From Astatotilapia calliptera (lineage: Eukaryota; Chordata; Actinopteri; Cichliformes; Cichlidae), in contig NC_039323.1 in assembly GCF_900246225.1 (NCBI RefSeq), positions 23,384,112 through 23,448,111 on the forward strand: a stretch of 64,000 nucleotides of DNA, in the 5' to 3' direction. Below, piece by piece: positions 45,007-57,000 of this stretch. The first letter of the stretch is position 1; every line of letters begins with the position of its first letter. The translations under genes were made by a program, and so were the position numbers. Below the pieces are notes generated by a model. The model saw only the letters and a program-made list of their open reading frames with translations, did no database searches and was not told the DNA's origin.

Positions 45007-48000
45007 CAATTCTGTAACTGTAACTTCGGTCGTTGCTGTGCTTTTTTTGGAAGTCGAATTTCCCAGAGGAACCCACCCGAGGGATTAATAAAGTTCTATC
45101 TTATCTTATCTTATCTTATCTTAACAATGTGGGGTGAATTCATCCAAAAAAAAAAATCTTAAGCAAATGAAGGAAAAGAAAAGCCTAGGTTTTTGACTTT
45201 ATAAAGTATTGAATCAGCGTTAGTTTACAGTAGCATTTGCCACAAAGTCAAGCCCAATGTTTCTACAGGCTAATCTTCTTTTTAAGGCTCTTGTAGCCTA
45301 CTTTTGCTTCTGCAAGGCGCTTTGCAACCCACCTCCACCCCATCTCTACCTTTATCTGGTGTTCCTGACTTCAACCCTGATCATTTTTATTTATTTATTT
45401 ATTTTTTAAAAACACACAGAGGCAAACGAAGTCCAGTTCTTTTACACAGGCAGAAATTGTTTTTGGAAGCGATAAAATGAGGATGGGTGAAGGAACTCTA
45501 TGGCAGGTGTTTTGGTTACACAAATAAAGGAAAGACAGTTGAGACAAGTAGACGGATATTCAAACTGATGTTTAGACAGACAAGACAAGAACACAGACCA
45601 ACAAACACTCGACATAACCATTAAAAGGACTGAGTAGCAGTTGGGTAGCTCTCTTCTCCATGTAAGCGTCCTTCTTAGGTTTAAAAAGCATCAAAAGTTA
45701 CTGATAAACTTTGAGAGGAATCTGCCGGTGAAGTGAGGTAACCAACTGAGTCTTAACTCATTTGAGCATCACCTTCGAGACAGCCTCTAGCTCGCCTCGT
45801 TATGCAGAGGAAGCAGGTGATGAGTTTTCAAACCACACATGGGCAAAACTGATTTTAGAGATTCAATAAAATAAAACACTGAATCTGAGAAGCTGTGGAT
45901 GTATTTCCCTAGAGCTGCGTAACATCAGCCATGTCTCCACATTTTAAAGTGGACATTTGTCCTTCTGAATTTTGAGAAAGTCAGAAATGTGCTTGTCTGT
46001 GGTTCCTGTTTGTAATATACATGTAGAGGGGGGTACTAACAAGCATCACTCAGGCACTTTGGCACAAAAGAAAACTTTGACATGCACTGATGTGTGGACG
46101 CAGAAGGAAATTATATATCTCTTTTCTCTTACATATGTGTGCCAACAAGGACTGAAAAATTAAACTGACCAAGTACCTCAAACGTCTGCCTGAGGCTGAC
46201 TTCAACAGCGAGTCAGTCACCATAGACTGCCATGCTAAAATGTCCATCATTACAGCAAAAATAAACATGTTGACAGCCTGGTTTCAGTCTCTTTAACCAA
46301 CAACTGCATGCGGCTGAAACTGGCTGCTTTGACGTGCAGACTTCACCTCCACTAGTCTGAAATGGAGCCGCTGACAGTGTTTGTGCTGATGTTCTGACAG
46401 GACTCAACCAAATATTATGGAAGCTTGTTATCGCCCCTGAAAAAGCAATTTTCGTGAAATTTAAAAATATTTTTTTCCTCACAAGCCTGAGCTCCACGCA
46501 GCCATTTCTTACTGCATGACAGATTCAAGACAGAGGTCACGGAGGCAGCAGTCTGAGCAGAGACATCTGGACTTTCTTCACCAGGACGCTCTAGGCTGCA
46601 GGTCGATGATCGATTTTGCAATCGTATCACCAGACCTGTGACCATATGTTCTGGACACTCGGGTAAAGAGAGGGGCTGAGCTGTCAACTGATCACCACTT
46701 GGTGGTGAGTTGGATCAGGTGGCGGGGGGAGGATGCTGGACAGACCCGGTGCACCTAAACGTGTAGTGAGGGTGTGCTGGGAATGCCTAGCAGAGGCCCC
46801 AGCCCGCGAGATCTTCAACGCACACCTCCGGCAGAGCTTCAACAGCATTCCGAGGGAGACTGGGGACATTGAGTCCGAATGGACCATGTTCAGCATCTCC
46901 ATTGCCGAAGCTGCTGCATTGAGCTGTGGCCGCAAGGTGGTTGGTGCCTGTCGTGGTGGTAATTCCCGAACCAAATGGTGGACAACAGAGGTGAAGGGAG
47001 CCTTGTTGAGACTAGTAGTTAAACATATGCCATTTTATGACCAGTAGTCAATGTAGTAAATTAGGTTAACAGCTGTAGGCCATATATTATCCTTTAGTTC
47101 TGATGGTGTGCTATGTATGTAGTTTAGTCTTTATTATACTCTTGAATAAAAGAAACATAATCATTTTGTAGTTCATTAGATAAAGTGTGCATTACTCTGT
47201 ATCCTTGATCAGCTGTGAATGTCTTACACTGTTTTCTTGAAATGTTTTATTGCTGAATCATGTGAAGAAGGCTGTAAGCAGGGGACTAGGTGTCTGGGCA
47301 GAAGAGATAAAACCACATTCCTTACCCCCCTTCCTACTTCACACAGAAAGACAGGGAGGCAAGGTCAGGAGCCAGGCTCGCTAAGAATTAGAAAAACATG
47401 TGAAGATGCAGCTTTTATGACAAGGAGGGGGGCTGTTACTAGCTATAAAAATCTGTGAAAGTTGCTACCATTTTGAGACATGCTGTTGACCCTCTGCAGG
47501 CATCTCTCCCGTCCGGACGTTGTAATGCTCTGATTGTTGAATTGTATGGAAATAAATGATTGTTGATTGAGCATTTATACACCGAGTATTGTCCTTCCTT
47601 CAGCCCAAAGATTCAAAGAATTGGGAGATTTCAACAGCCTCCAGGCTGAAGGAGGAGTCCTATCGGGCTTGGTTAGCCTGTGGGACTCCGGAGGCAGTTG
47701 ACAGGTACCGACAGGTCAAGCGGAATGAGGCTCGGGCAGTGGCTGAAGTGAAAACTCGGGTGTGGGAGGAGTTTGGAGAGGCCATGGAAAAAGACTTTCG
47801 GACTGCCTTGAAGAGATTCTGGCAAACTGTCAGGCGTCTTAGGAGGGGAAAGCAGTGCTCTACCTGCACTGTGTATAGTGCTGGCGGAGCGCTGCTGAAT
47901 TCAACTGAGAAAATTGTCGGATGGTGGAAGAAATACTTCGAGGACCTCCCTTAATCCCACTGACACGTCTTCCGAGGAGGAAGCAGAGTCTGGGGATGAC

Positions 48001-51000
48001 CCGCCAATTTCCGGGAACTGAGGCAGTTAAACAACTCCTTGGTGGCAGAGCCCCTGGTGTTGATGAGGTCCACCCCGAGCTCCAGAAGGCTCTGGACGTT
48101 GTAGGGCTGTACTGGTTGACACGCCTCTACAATGTTGCGTGGAGATCAGGGGCAGTACCCCTGGACTGGCAGACCGGGGTGGTGGTCCCCATCTTTAAGA
48201 AGGGGAACCGGAGGGTGTGTTTCAACTACAGGGGGATCACACTCCTCAGCCTCCCTGGGAAAGTCTATGCCAGGGTGCTGGAAAGGAGAGTTCGTCCGCT
48301 AGTCGAACCTCGGATACAGGAGGAACAATGCGGTTTTCGGGGATGAGTTCCTGCTAGGGGTGGGTTTTTATAATCGATTCATCGATTAAAATCGATTCTG
48401 GCTTGGATAACGTAAAATCGATTCATTAAAATCCTGAATTGATTTTTTAATATAAATTTATTTTGTCCAAAATGCCAGAATCTCTGGTGACATCTCACAA
48501 AATTTCAAGAACCACCAAACAGTAAATGAGAGCAGGTACAGGGATTCTGCACATAGACTTAAACACACAGCGCGACTCGCGGATCAGAATCAGTTAGATG
48601 TCGCCTTTCTCACAGTCGGGGCTGAAAGCCGACAGCTCGCTGATCCGGGTCCGCGCTTTGTGTTCACGCCCTTTATGCGCTGATTCTAAAGCTGTTAGTT
48701 TTATCTCTCTCCAAACAATATTGACCGAACCAGCAGCAAAAGAAGATCCAAACGCTTCACATAAACATCGTCATGAATTCACTCTTTTACTGTTTTGTTT
48801 CCATTGCGATGCGCAGCTCTCTCTTTCTCCCTCTCCCCTCCCCCCCCCCCCCCCCCCCCCTCTCTCTCTCTCGAACAGTTTCCCTTTCTTCATTATTCGC
48901 TTGCTTGTTACGCACAAGTCTACTGTTGCTTACAGCGCTGTCGGCCGCTGTTTTTTTCCCCCTTTTACATTCTTCCGAAAAGAAAACCTCATTTCTGCTG
49001 TTCAATACTGAACAAATTGAAACTTTTTAAAATTATTCAAAATGCAAAATGCTTAGCCATGTCTCTAATAAAACCACTGTAACGTCAGAGGTAATGTTCA
49101 TTAATTAATGGTTTTCTTTCGTTTTTGATGTACTGCAGAATATTTTTATAAAATCCCAGGCCAGGAAAATCACCTTCATGTTTTTCTGTGTTTTATCTTC
49201 AGCTACTTTGACACAAGGCATCTGCTGTGATGCTCACACCTTGGATAAAGTCTTGCGAGTGTCAGCTTCCTTTTTATAGATACAAAAATATGTAAATGTA
49301 CTGATCTGAATTATATTTCTGACTGTCAAAATTTCCCAGATTTAAATCAAATCGAATCGAATTGTGGATCGAATCGATTCGATTCGGGACCTTGTGAATC
49401 GGAATTGAATCGATTCTAGAAATCAGTGACGGTACCCAGCCCTAGTTCCTGCCACAAGTGGAGGAGTTCAGGTATCTCGGGGTCTTGTTCGCGAGTGATG
49501 GGAGAAGGGAGCCGGAGATCGACAGACGGATTGGTGCAGCAGCCGCAGTGATGCGGTTGCTGCACCGGTCCGTCATGGTGAAGAGGGAGCTGAGTGTAAA
49601 AGCGAAGCTCTCAATTTACCGGTCGATCTACGTCCCTACCCTCACCTATGGCCACGAGCTGTGGGTAGTGACCGAAAGAACGAGATCACGGATACAAGCG
49701 GCGGAAATGAGCTTCCTCCGAAGGGTGGCTGGACAGGGTGAGAAGCTCAGCCATCCGGGAGGGGCTCGGAGTAGAGCCGCTGCTGCTCCACATCGAAAGG
49801 AGCCAGCTGAGGTGGTTCGGGCATCTGACAAGGATGCCTCCTGTGTGAGGTGTTCCGGACATGTCCCACTGGGAGGAGGCCCCCGAACTGTACTTTCACA
49901 TGACAGAGGTCATGGAGGCAGCAGTCTGAGCAGAGACGTCTGGACTTTCCTCACCCTGACCACGTCATCCACCTCATCCAGGAGGGGAAACTGAGTCGCT
50001 CCCAAGCCATCTGAGAGACATAATCCCTCCAGCAAATCCTGTAAGTGCCTCGGGGCCTCCTCCTGATAGGACATGCCTGGAATACCTCTCAAATGACCAA
50101 GTTCTCGACAAGAAATTTTGACTTGTATTACAAAATACTATCAAAAATATATTTAAAAAAAAAAGTTTTTCAGTGTGAAAATAAGCCTCCATAAAATATA
50201 TTATCTTCTAGTTTAAAAAAGAAAAAGTAAGACACTGCTCCCTTATTTCCCACAGCAGACGGATCCACATATTTGAAGTGGGACAGAAGTAACCACTAAC
50301 ACACCATTTAAACACCTACTGTATTCCCATTGGTTAAAACTACATGGAGAACAGTTAAAGTCAGATTACCAAGTAGCACACTGATGAACTCCTGATCTTT
50401 TCATCCCTGCACAGAAGTTATTTATTTAGTAAAAGTTGTCTTTTTTTTTGCCCAGGTGCGATTTGCAGCTGTGCATTTTTCCATTCGGCCACTGTGAGGG
50501 CATCCTACCTGCGCATGCAGTCGAGGGCCTGCGTGAAGACCTGCGGCGCCATGCCGTGCTCATGCTGCAGGATCAGGCACTGCTCCAGCGTGATGGACAT
50601 GGCGGTGCGGTCTTTGGCGCTCTTGCAGCTGGTGAAGCGAACGCCGTTCAGCCGCCGGCAGATCTGAGATGGTGAGGCAAGCAGGGAGGAGAGGTGAGTC
50701 ACCGCTGATGATTTCGTTTTTGACATCTTCAGAGAAAAGCAGCTGTAAAATTTATAATGCAGTAAAATCCTACTGGAGAATTAAAAGTTGCTAACAAAGC
50801 AGTCGGACATTCTGAGTAAAAGAGCGCAAATGTCACCTCCGCAGCCTGCCACAGGATGTCTACGTTCTTGTTTTTCCTGGCGTTGACATTCTGCCGGAGA
50901 AACCTGAGCAGTTCAGGAAGGCACGTCTGAGAGCGAGACCTCGGGAGGCCTGAAAGTAGATAAGAACAGAAAAAAGAAGGGTTAAAGCAGGAGTTGCGAC

Positions 51001-54000
51001 ACTAATGGTTTGTGGTGCAAGTTAGAAAGAAGGAAAAACGTGAAAACTGTGTACTCACAGTCCTCCGGCAGGACTTCTTTGAACTGCTCGTAGTACGAGT
51101 TCAGTCTGGAGAGACTCTCAGAGTTTATGTTCTCCTGCAGGGATGTGTCTCCAAACCTGAAAAACACACAAAACAATATTTTTTCCAATCTCAAACACCT
51201 GTGGTGGTAAATCCCAGACGTGCTCACTCACTTCTCGGCCAACGTCTGCTGCTCGTTGATTCCCACGTTGAAGTGCACCGGCTGCACCCGCAGCAGCATG
51301 CCGCTCTGGATCTCTCGGGGCAGGGCTTCGAACATGGGCCCCGGCAGCGGGATGCGGACATTGAAGCCATCCCGGTTACCTGTGATGATCGGCAGCATCT
51401 CGGGGGTGGAGGTGCCGGTTGCTTGGGTGACCTTAAAGGAGCAAAGGTACATGTATACGCAGCTTTAATACCTAGATGGAAATTGTGAACCAAGTGCCCC
51501 TGAAAAGCAAAATAAATACTCAATTAAAATTAACAGAGCCCGTCCAGCGAGGCTGCAAGTTTTTGAGCATGTCCTCAACTCTGCAGAGACCAAACCTCAG
51601 CTTCAGTATTAAACTGACTCAACTTTGATCACAAGCTCAATCAGAGAGGGATTTGTACTTTTGTATTAAAGATACGTCGTAACACCGAATTCTTCAGACT
51701 CCATAACCATACATTCACCTCCTCGTTTCCTCATCCTTCTTGACTGACCAGTGACCATGAGTACCATTCACAGAGAGCTGAGTTAGACTCTGAGCGCCCT
51801 GGAAAGATTGTATCGTTTTTTGTCCCACAGGAAGGGACAAAAAAATCCAAAGCTTTCAAAATAAAAAACTGTTTTTGTGCAGTTTTAATGGACAGAGTCC
51901 ATGTTTGCACTTTATAGCTTCACTCTGCTTGTTTACGTTTAACACAAAACTTTTCATGTCTTTTTTAATGCAAAGCCAGGAAAACTACAATAAAAAGGTC
52001 AGTAAACACATCCTCATTCAGTTGAGTTCTGCAGTACATTTACTCCAAATCGTGTCTTCAGAGTGGGTCTAATCTATGTGACCGTTTCCACGTTTCATGC
52101 CAGCTCCACCCAGACCTCTGGCCTCCTAATATTATCCTCGTAGAGTGGCTCTACAGCCTGGAAAGACAGTTAGCATGCTGCTTCACCTTAAAGGTGACGT
52201 TGCGTAGATCCATTATGCCGATGCTCATGTCCTCCAGCATGGCGAGCTCCTCTCCTGCAGACACACACACACTGGAAATCAGAGGCTCAAGCAGCTGTGT
52301 GCGATTAGAAAAAGCTTTGAGTGTGTTTGTACCGTAGGTGCTGAGCAGGGACTCAAACTGAGCAAGTAGGCCGATGGTGTAGAGCTGTCGCAGGAATCCG
52401 TTGTCACGGAGACAGTTCCTCAGCTTGATAATGAAGCCGCAGATGAGAGCGGTGAGCTGTAACACACACACACACACACACACACATGAACTCGAACAGC
52501 AGGTCAGACAAGAAAGAGTCAGTTTGTTGTTTTCCAAGCTCAGTTTTATAAACTTTTAAAGCAGCGGTCTGACACCATCATCAGCCAAAGCTACTGCTGC
52601 AAGCTGCTTTGCAACCCCGGTCCACGCCAGCCTCCCACCAGTCAACCTGTGGCTTACAATTAAAAAGTGGGAAGTTTTCCTCCTTTCCTCCTTGCAACTG
52701 TTGCTCTAGTGTGACTGAGCTATAGTGTTCCTTTCGTGTTTAATATGAAACTGAGCTGCATTTGATGTCCCATCTGAAATCTGACGTCTGTGAGGTCGAC
52801 AAATATGAGTACAGTGTTTTTCAACCATAAACCTGACCAAAAAAGCAATGAGGAAGCAAAACGACTCTATAGCTGTCTGTGTAGCACACTGATCATCACT
52901 ACACACAAAGACATCCTGCAGTCTGAGCTCGGCATTAATCGCCTGTGTCTGTTGTCACTGATGCCTGCTGCTGCTGTGAATCTGTGCAGTTTAAATAAAG
53001 TCAAATTCAAAGTACTTTCACTGCAGATTCCTTGAAATGTTAAACGACACATGATTTAAGCTGTAATTACCACAAAAATCTTACATTTAATTTACAATTC
53101 AGATCACACTTTCATTTTTAACACACCCGACACTGACTGCAGTGTCGGTTTTTAAACCTGCATCATATTCTCGAATGCAAATCAACATATGGTTTCACAT
53201 CAAGACACCACCGATTGGCTGCTTATCACATTATGTAAGTGGACTCATGCGGTTGGTTTCTGTGCATCCTTGTGCAGCTCAGCGTGTTGCGGCGCACGCT
53301 TTTGAGGACTGCACTGACAAGTTTTATGTAACTGATTTTCAGTTCACACTGCCAGAAGCTAACTTCACACGGATCTGACTGAAGACGATCAGAAATGTTA
53401 TACACCCAACAAACCCTGAATGGCTGAGGATCACTATTGAGTTTACAGTTGTGTGCTCTTAAATATGCTCTTTAATGCATGGTTGAAACAGAGTCTGAAA
53501 TTCTGCCTGCAGAGTCCCAAACTCAGGAAGATATTTTTATTTGATGAGTAAATATAACCCCCAGTATGTTAGACTGACCAGTGATTCTACGTTGGCCTTA
53601 GGTGCCTGTGATGGCGCCAATGATAGCTGGGATACGCTCCAGCCCCTCTGAGAACTGGACGAGCCATTAATGGCCCAGCACACTATAGTAAAAACAAAAC
53701 GACAGCCATCTCTACAGCTAGGAAAGGAAAATAATAAATCCGACTGCCTACTGGGAGGCAACCTGTCTCCAAATAGTTGCAGTCCAACTCAGACCGACTG
53801 CAAGCACTCTGAGGCAGAATGATAAAGATCTGCAAATAACTGTTGTCTAATTTATAAACACAGACAGATTGTCAACATATTGCAATCAGTCTGCACAGAT
53901 GAGCGCAGCAATTCTGGGACACGTGTTTTTACAATAGAGGACTGAACTTAAGTGGTTGCAAACTGGTTGTATCGTGGTTATGTGAAAATTGCCGAGTGCC

Positions 54001-57000
54001 AATGGAGGAATTTCTGAATTTCTCTGTCAAATCTACAAATGTAAGTAGTTGATGTGAATGTCTGTGTATGTAGACGGCAAGAGAGTTCAAATTTTCTCAG
54101 CTTTATCACAGTTAATCGCCGTATTATCAGACCTGGTCCCCATCTTTGAAGCAACAATTTCAGAGGAAACAAGATCACAATGTGCATGGTGGGGGTTGTG
54201 ATCATGCAGTGGCCTCCAACCACTGTTTTCCCAGAGTGTGACTGTAGCATAGGGAAAAACGATGGATGTGCCAGTGATGGAAGGCCACTCTCAACACATG
54301 TGGGTCATTTCTGAGAACTATAATCAAAGCATTAACAATGTCAGAAAACAGGATCTCACCGTCTTTAAACATTGCTTTGGAGCAATGAAACTCAAACCAC
54401 TTGAATGGCGCAAAAAGAAATTTTAGAATATTTAGCTTTATGCTTTGAAAATGCTTGACTGATTACTTGTAAGTATTTCAGCTCTGATTATAGCTGACTA
54501 TTATGAAATGCTATTCTTACTTCTTTACTTAATGCTTGGATTAGAGTTTAACTTGAAGTGTCTGAGTCCTATAGCTGCTCATTTAAGAGCTGCAGGGATC
54601 CACCGCTGGGTAAATATAACTGATGTGAGTTAGACAAGAGGGTTTGCCAAAAACTACAATCGCAAAGAGCCTCTAAAAATACTGAAGAAGGGATCCACTT
54701 TGAGGACTACATCTGGCATCATATCCTCTTTATAACTGCAGTCTCAGGTGAGTGGGAGTGTGAAATCCTTACTTGCTGTGCTCCCTTTGCCTTTACTCTT
54801 TACTCAGACATTTAATAGTCATATGAATACCATAAAGCCACAAAGTCATAGAGCTCTGAACTCCTTGCTTTTACGATATTTACACTTTTCTTGGCCTTTT
54901 CCTTCACTTTGAGTCACTCCAGGATAAACACATCAGCTCAGACATACATTACCAGAAATATGTGTAGGTGAGTGTGTCTGAGTCACTTGGATGATGTTTG
55001 CGTGCTGACCGTTTGGCAGAAGACAATGTCGCGGCGGTACTGCAGTGACACGTCCATGGCTATCGTCGGGGCGGTGTCCTGCATGAGCAGGAAGACCATA
55101 GACTTCTTGGCTTTGTCGCTCATCATGGCAACGCAGTCCGTGAGCGTGGTAAGGAGAGGGTACAGTGCCTCGCTCCACTCGCCTGCAACAAGTGCAAATA
55201 AACCATGAGAGACCAAGCACAAATATGCCTTCAAACCAATAATTTCCACACCAAGTAGCAAAGATTGTGTTTTTCAGAGTCCACTTCTTGTTAAATTTGA
55301 CAGAAACAGAAAAAAAAGACAAGAGGGACAATGGGGAAAGGAGAAGCACACACACACTGAAATCTTTTAGGGTGAAGCCACAGGACTAGCCACAAATCCT
55401 GCTGGAAAGAACCTAAAAACACTTGCAGAGATCTGACAGAGCTGTTTGAGTCAAAAGCCTGCTGTCAGGCTTGTTCTTAAAAAATAGGAAACGAGCTGAG
55501 TGTTACAGACCCCAGTCTTTATGTAAAGAAAAAGGTGCAAATTTAGAGCAGTCACAGCAGATTCTAAAACAGTGACACTGATTTGTGGGGGTTTTTTGGA
55601 CTGAGGGCAGATTTAGGTATTAAAAATGAGTCAATCACTGTAGCTATTAAAAATAAATAAATAAATAATGAGTTTTTGTAACTATTTCAGGGTTTGTTGG
55701 AGTTTACTCAGTCCAGACATTGGAATATCTCTGCCTGGACTTCTTATCAAAATCCGTCTGGAAAAGTGAGTAGAGTGAGAGGAGCACATGTGGGGAGGCA
55801 GCTCTTACCTGGATACGCCTCCTCAGCACTGGGGCTTCCATCTGGAAGAGGGGTTGGAGGTGCGACATGCATGATTAGCAGCACTGTACGCCATAGAGGG
55901 CAGCAGAGACAACACAGAAGAAACACTGCAGACCAGAGTCCAAACATCCTTATTCTCTAATGGCTCACGAGGAAGAACTCTTTTCTGTCTTATTTTATGA
56001 AAATCTAGTGTGTTTTGGGGGGAATTTGGACAGATGTTGGACCCTGGTCTGCTACAACATGTAGAAAATCTCAGATACAACAGCTACATTGCTACAGTAC
56101 TGCTGCAACACTGTGCACATAAAGACACGCAGACCACACATAAAACACTGAACGCTTTTTAAAGACGAGTCATTTAAGAGCATTTTCTCAAGGAATAAAG
56201 TTGGCTGATGAGGTGAAGGAAAAATCTGCTCATGAATCCTCCAACTTCTTAAAAGTAAGCAGTGACCTGAGCTGAAAATAGATGTGGAGGGATGACTCAA
56301 GAAGAAGAAGAAGAAGAAGAAGAAGAGAAAAAACAGGAAAAAAACAAAACCTACAGGTTTTCTGTTCGGGGCTGGGAGGCCGTGCAGAGGAGAGGGCAAG
56401 CTGAGAGGAAGAGGATGGTGGTGGAGATGATGATGATGGTGGAGGTGGTTCTAATGATGATGATGATGATGGTGGTGGTAAGGATGGAGATTCCTCTGAC
56501 ATACTTTCTGGGTTGATCCAGAAAGCTAAACACTTCCCACCATCGCCTTTTCACACCCACATAAAAAAAATCAAGGGGTCAGCAAACAAGTTTAGAACTT
56601 TAGTATAAAACAACGAGAATATTTCAATTTTCTTATTTAAATAAATAAAGAGAACGGGTGGGTGAAAATGACTTCTAATTCCAAGTGGTGATAACTTCAC
56701 ACTATATCTGTCTATGTTGGAAACAAACAAGAGCAAAACTCTATTTCTCAGTATTTACTGTCTCTTTGTGGTATTTTTCTCTGAACTCTGCAGAGCTGCT
56801 AACATCTTATCGGTGACTTGCGAGAGGTTTAACCTGCACTGGGTTTAAAGCCAGACTCCAGGAATACTGTCTTACTCTGTGGGACAGGGAGAGCCGAGGG
56901 ATATAAAAAAAACAACGTAGTCCCACAACTGGGACATCTGCTCACTCATAACTGCAGATCTCATGGCTCCTATAAACAAGGTAAACACTGGGCTCATGAG

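Larger units (their letters stand above)
46593..49890 (+). mobile_element. Rex3 (RTE) LINE body, deleted and twice interrupted
   Basis: Rex3 segments lie at 46593-47003, 47641-48346 and 49454-49890. Protein blocks are ESEWTMFSISIAEAAALSCG, KEESYRAWLACGTPEA, APGVDEVHPELQKALDV, DWQTGVVVPIFKKGNRRVCF then NYRGITLLSLPGKVYARVLE, EEQCGFRG, and FRYLGVLFASDGRREPEIDR to LTYGHELWVVTERTRSRIQA. The block at 48164-48183 matches the well-known conserved Rex3 RT priming site as I recall it. RT catalytic domains between QCGFR and FRYLG are deleted, and frames are broken. Confidence 0.9.

Noticed and set aside
47589..48346. Reverse-transcriptase-like open frames as a possible host gene
   Set aside because: They match Rex3 LINE sequence, are interrupted by two other elements and lack the catalytic core.
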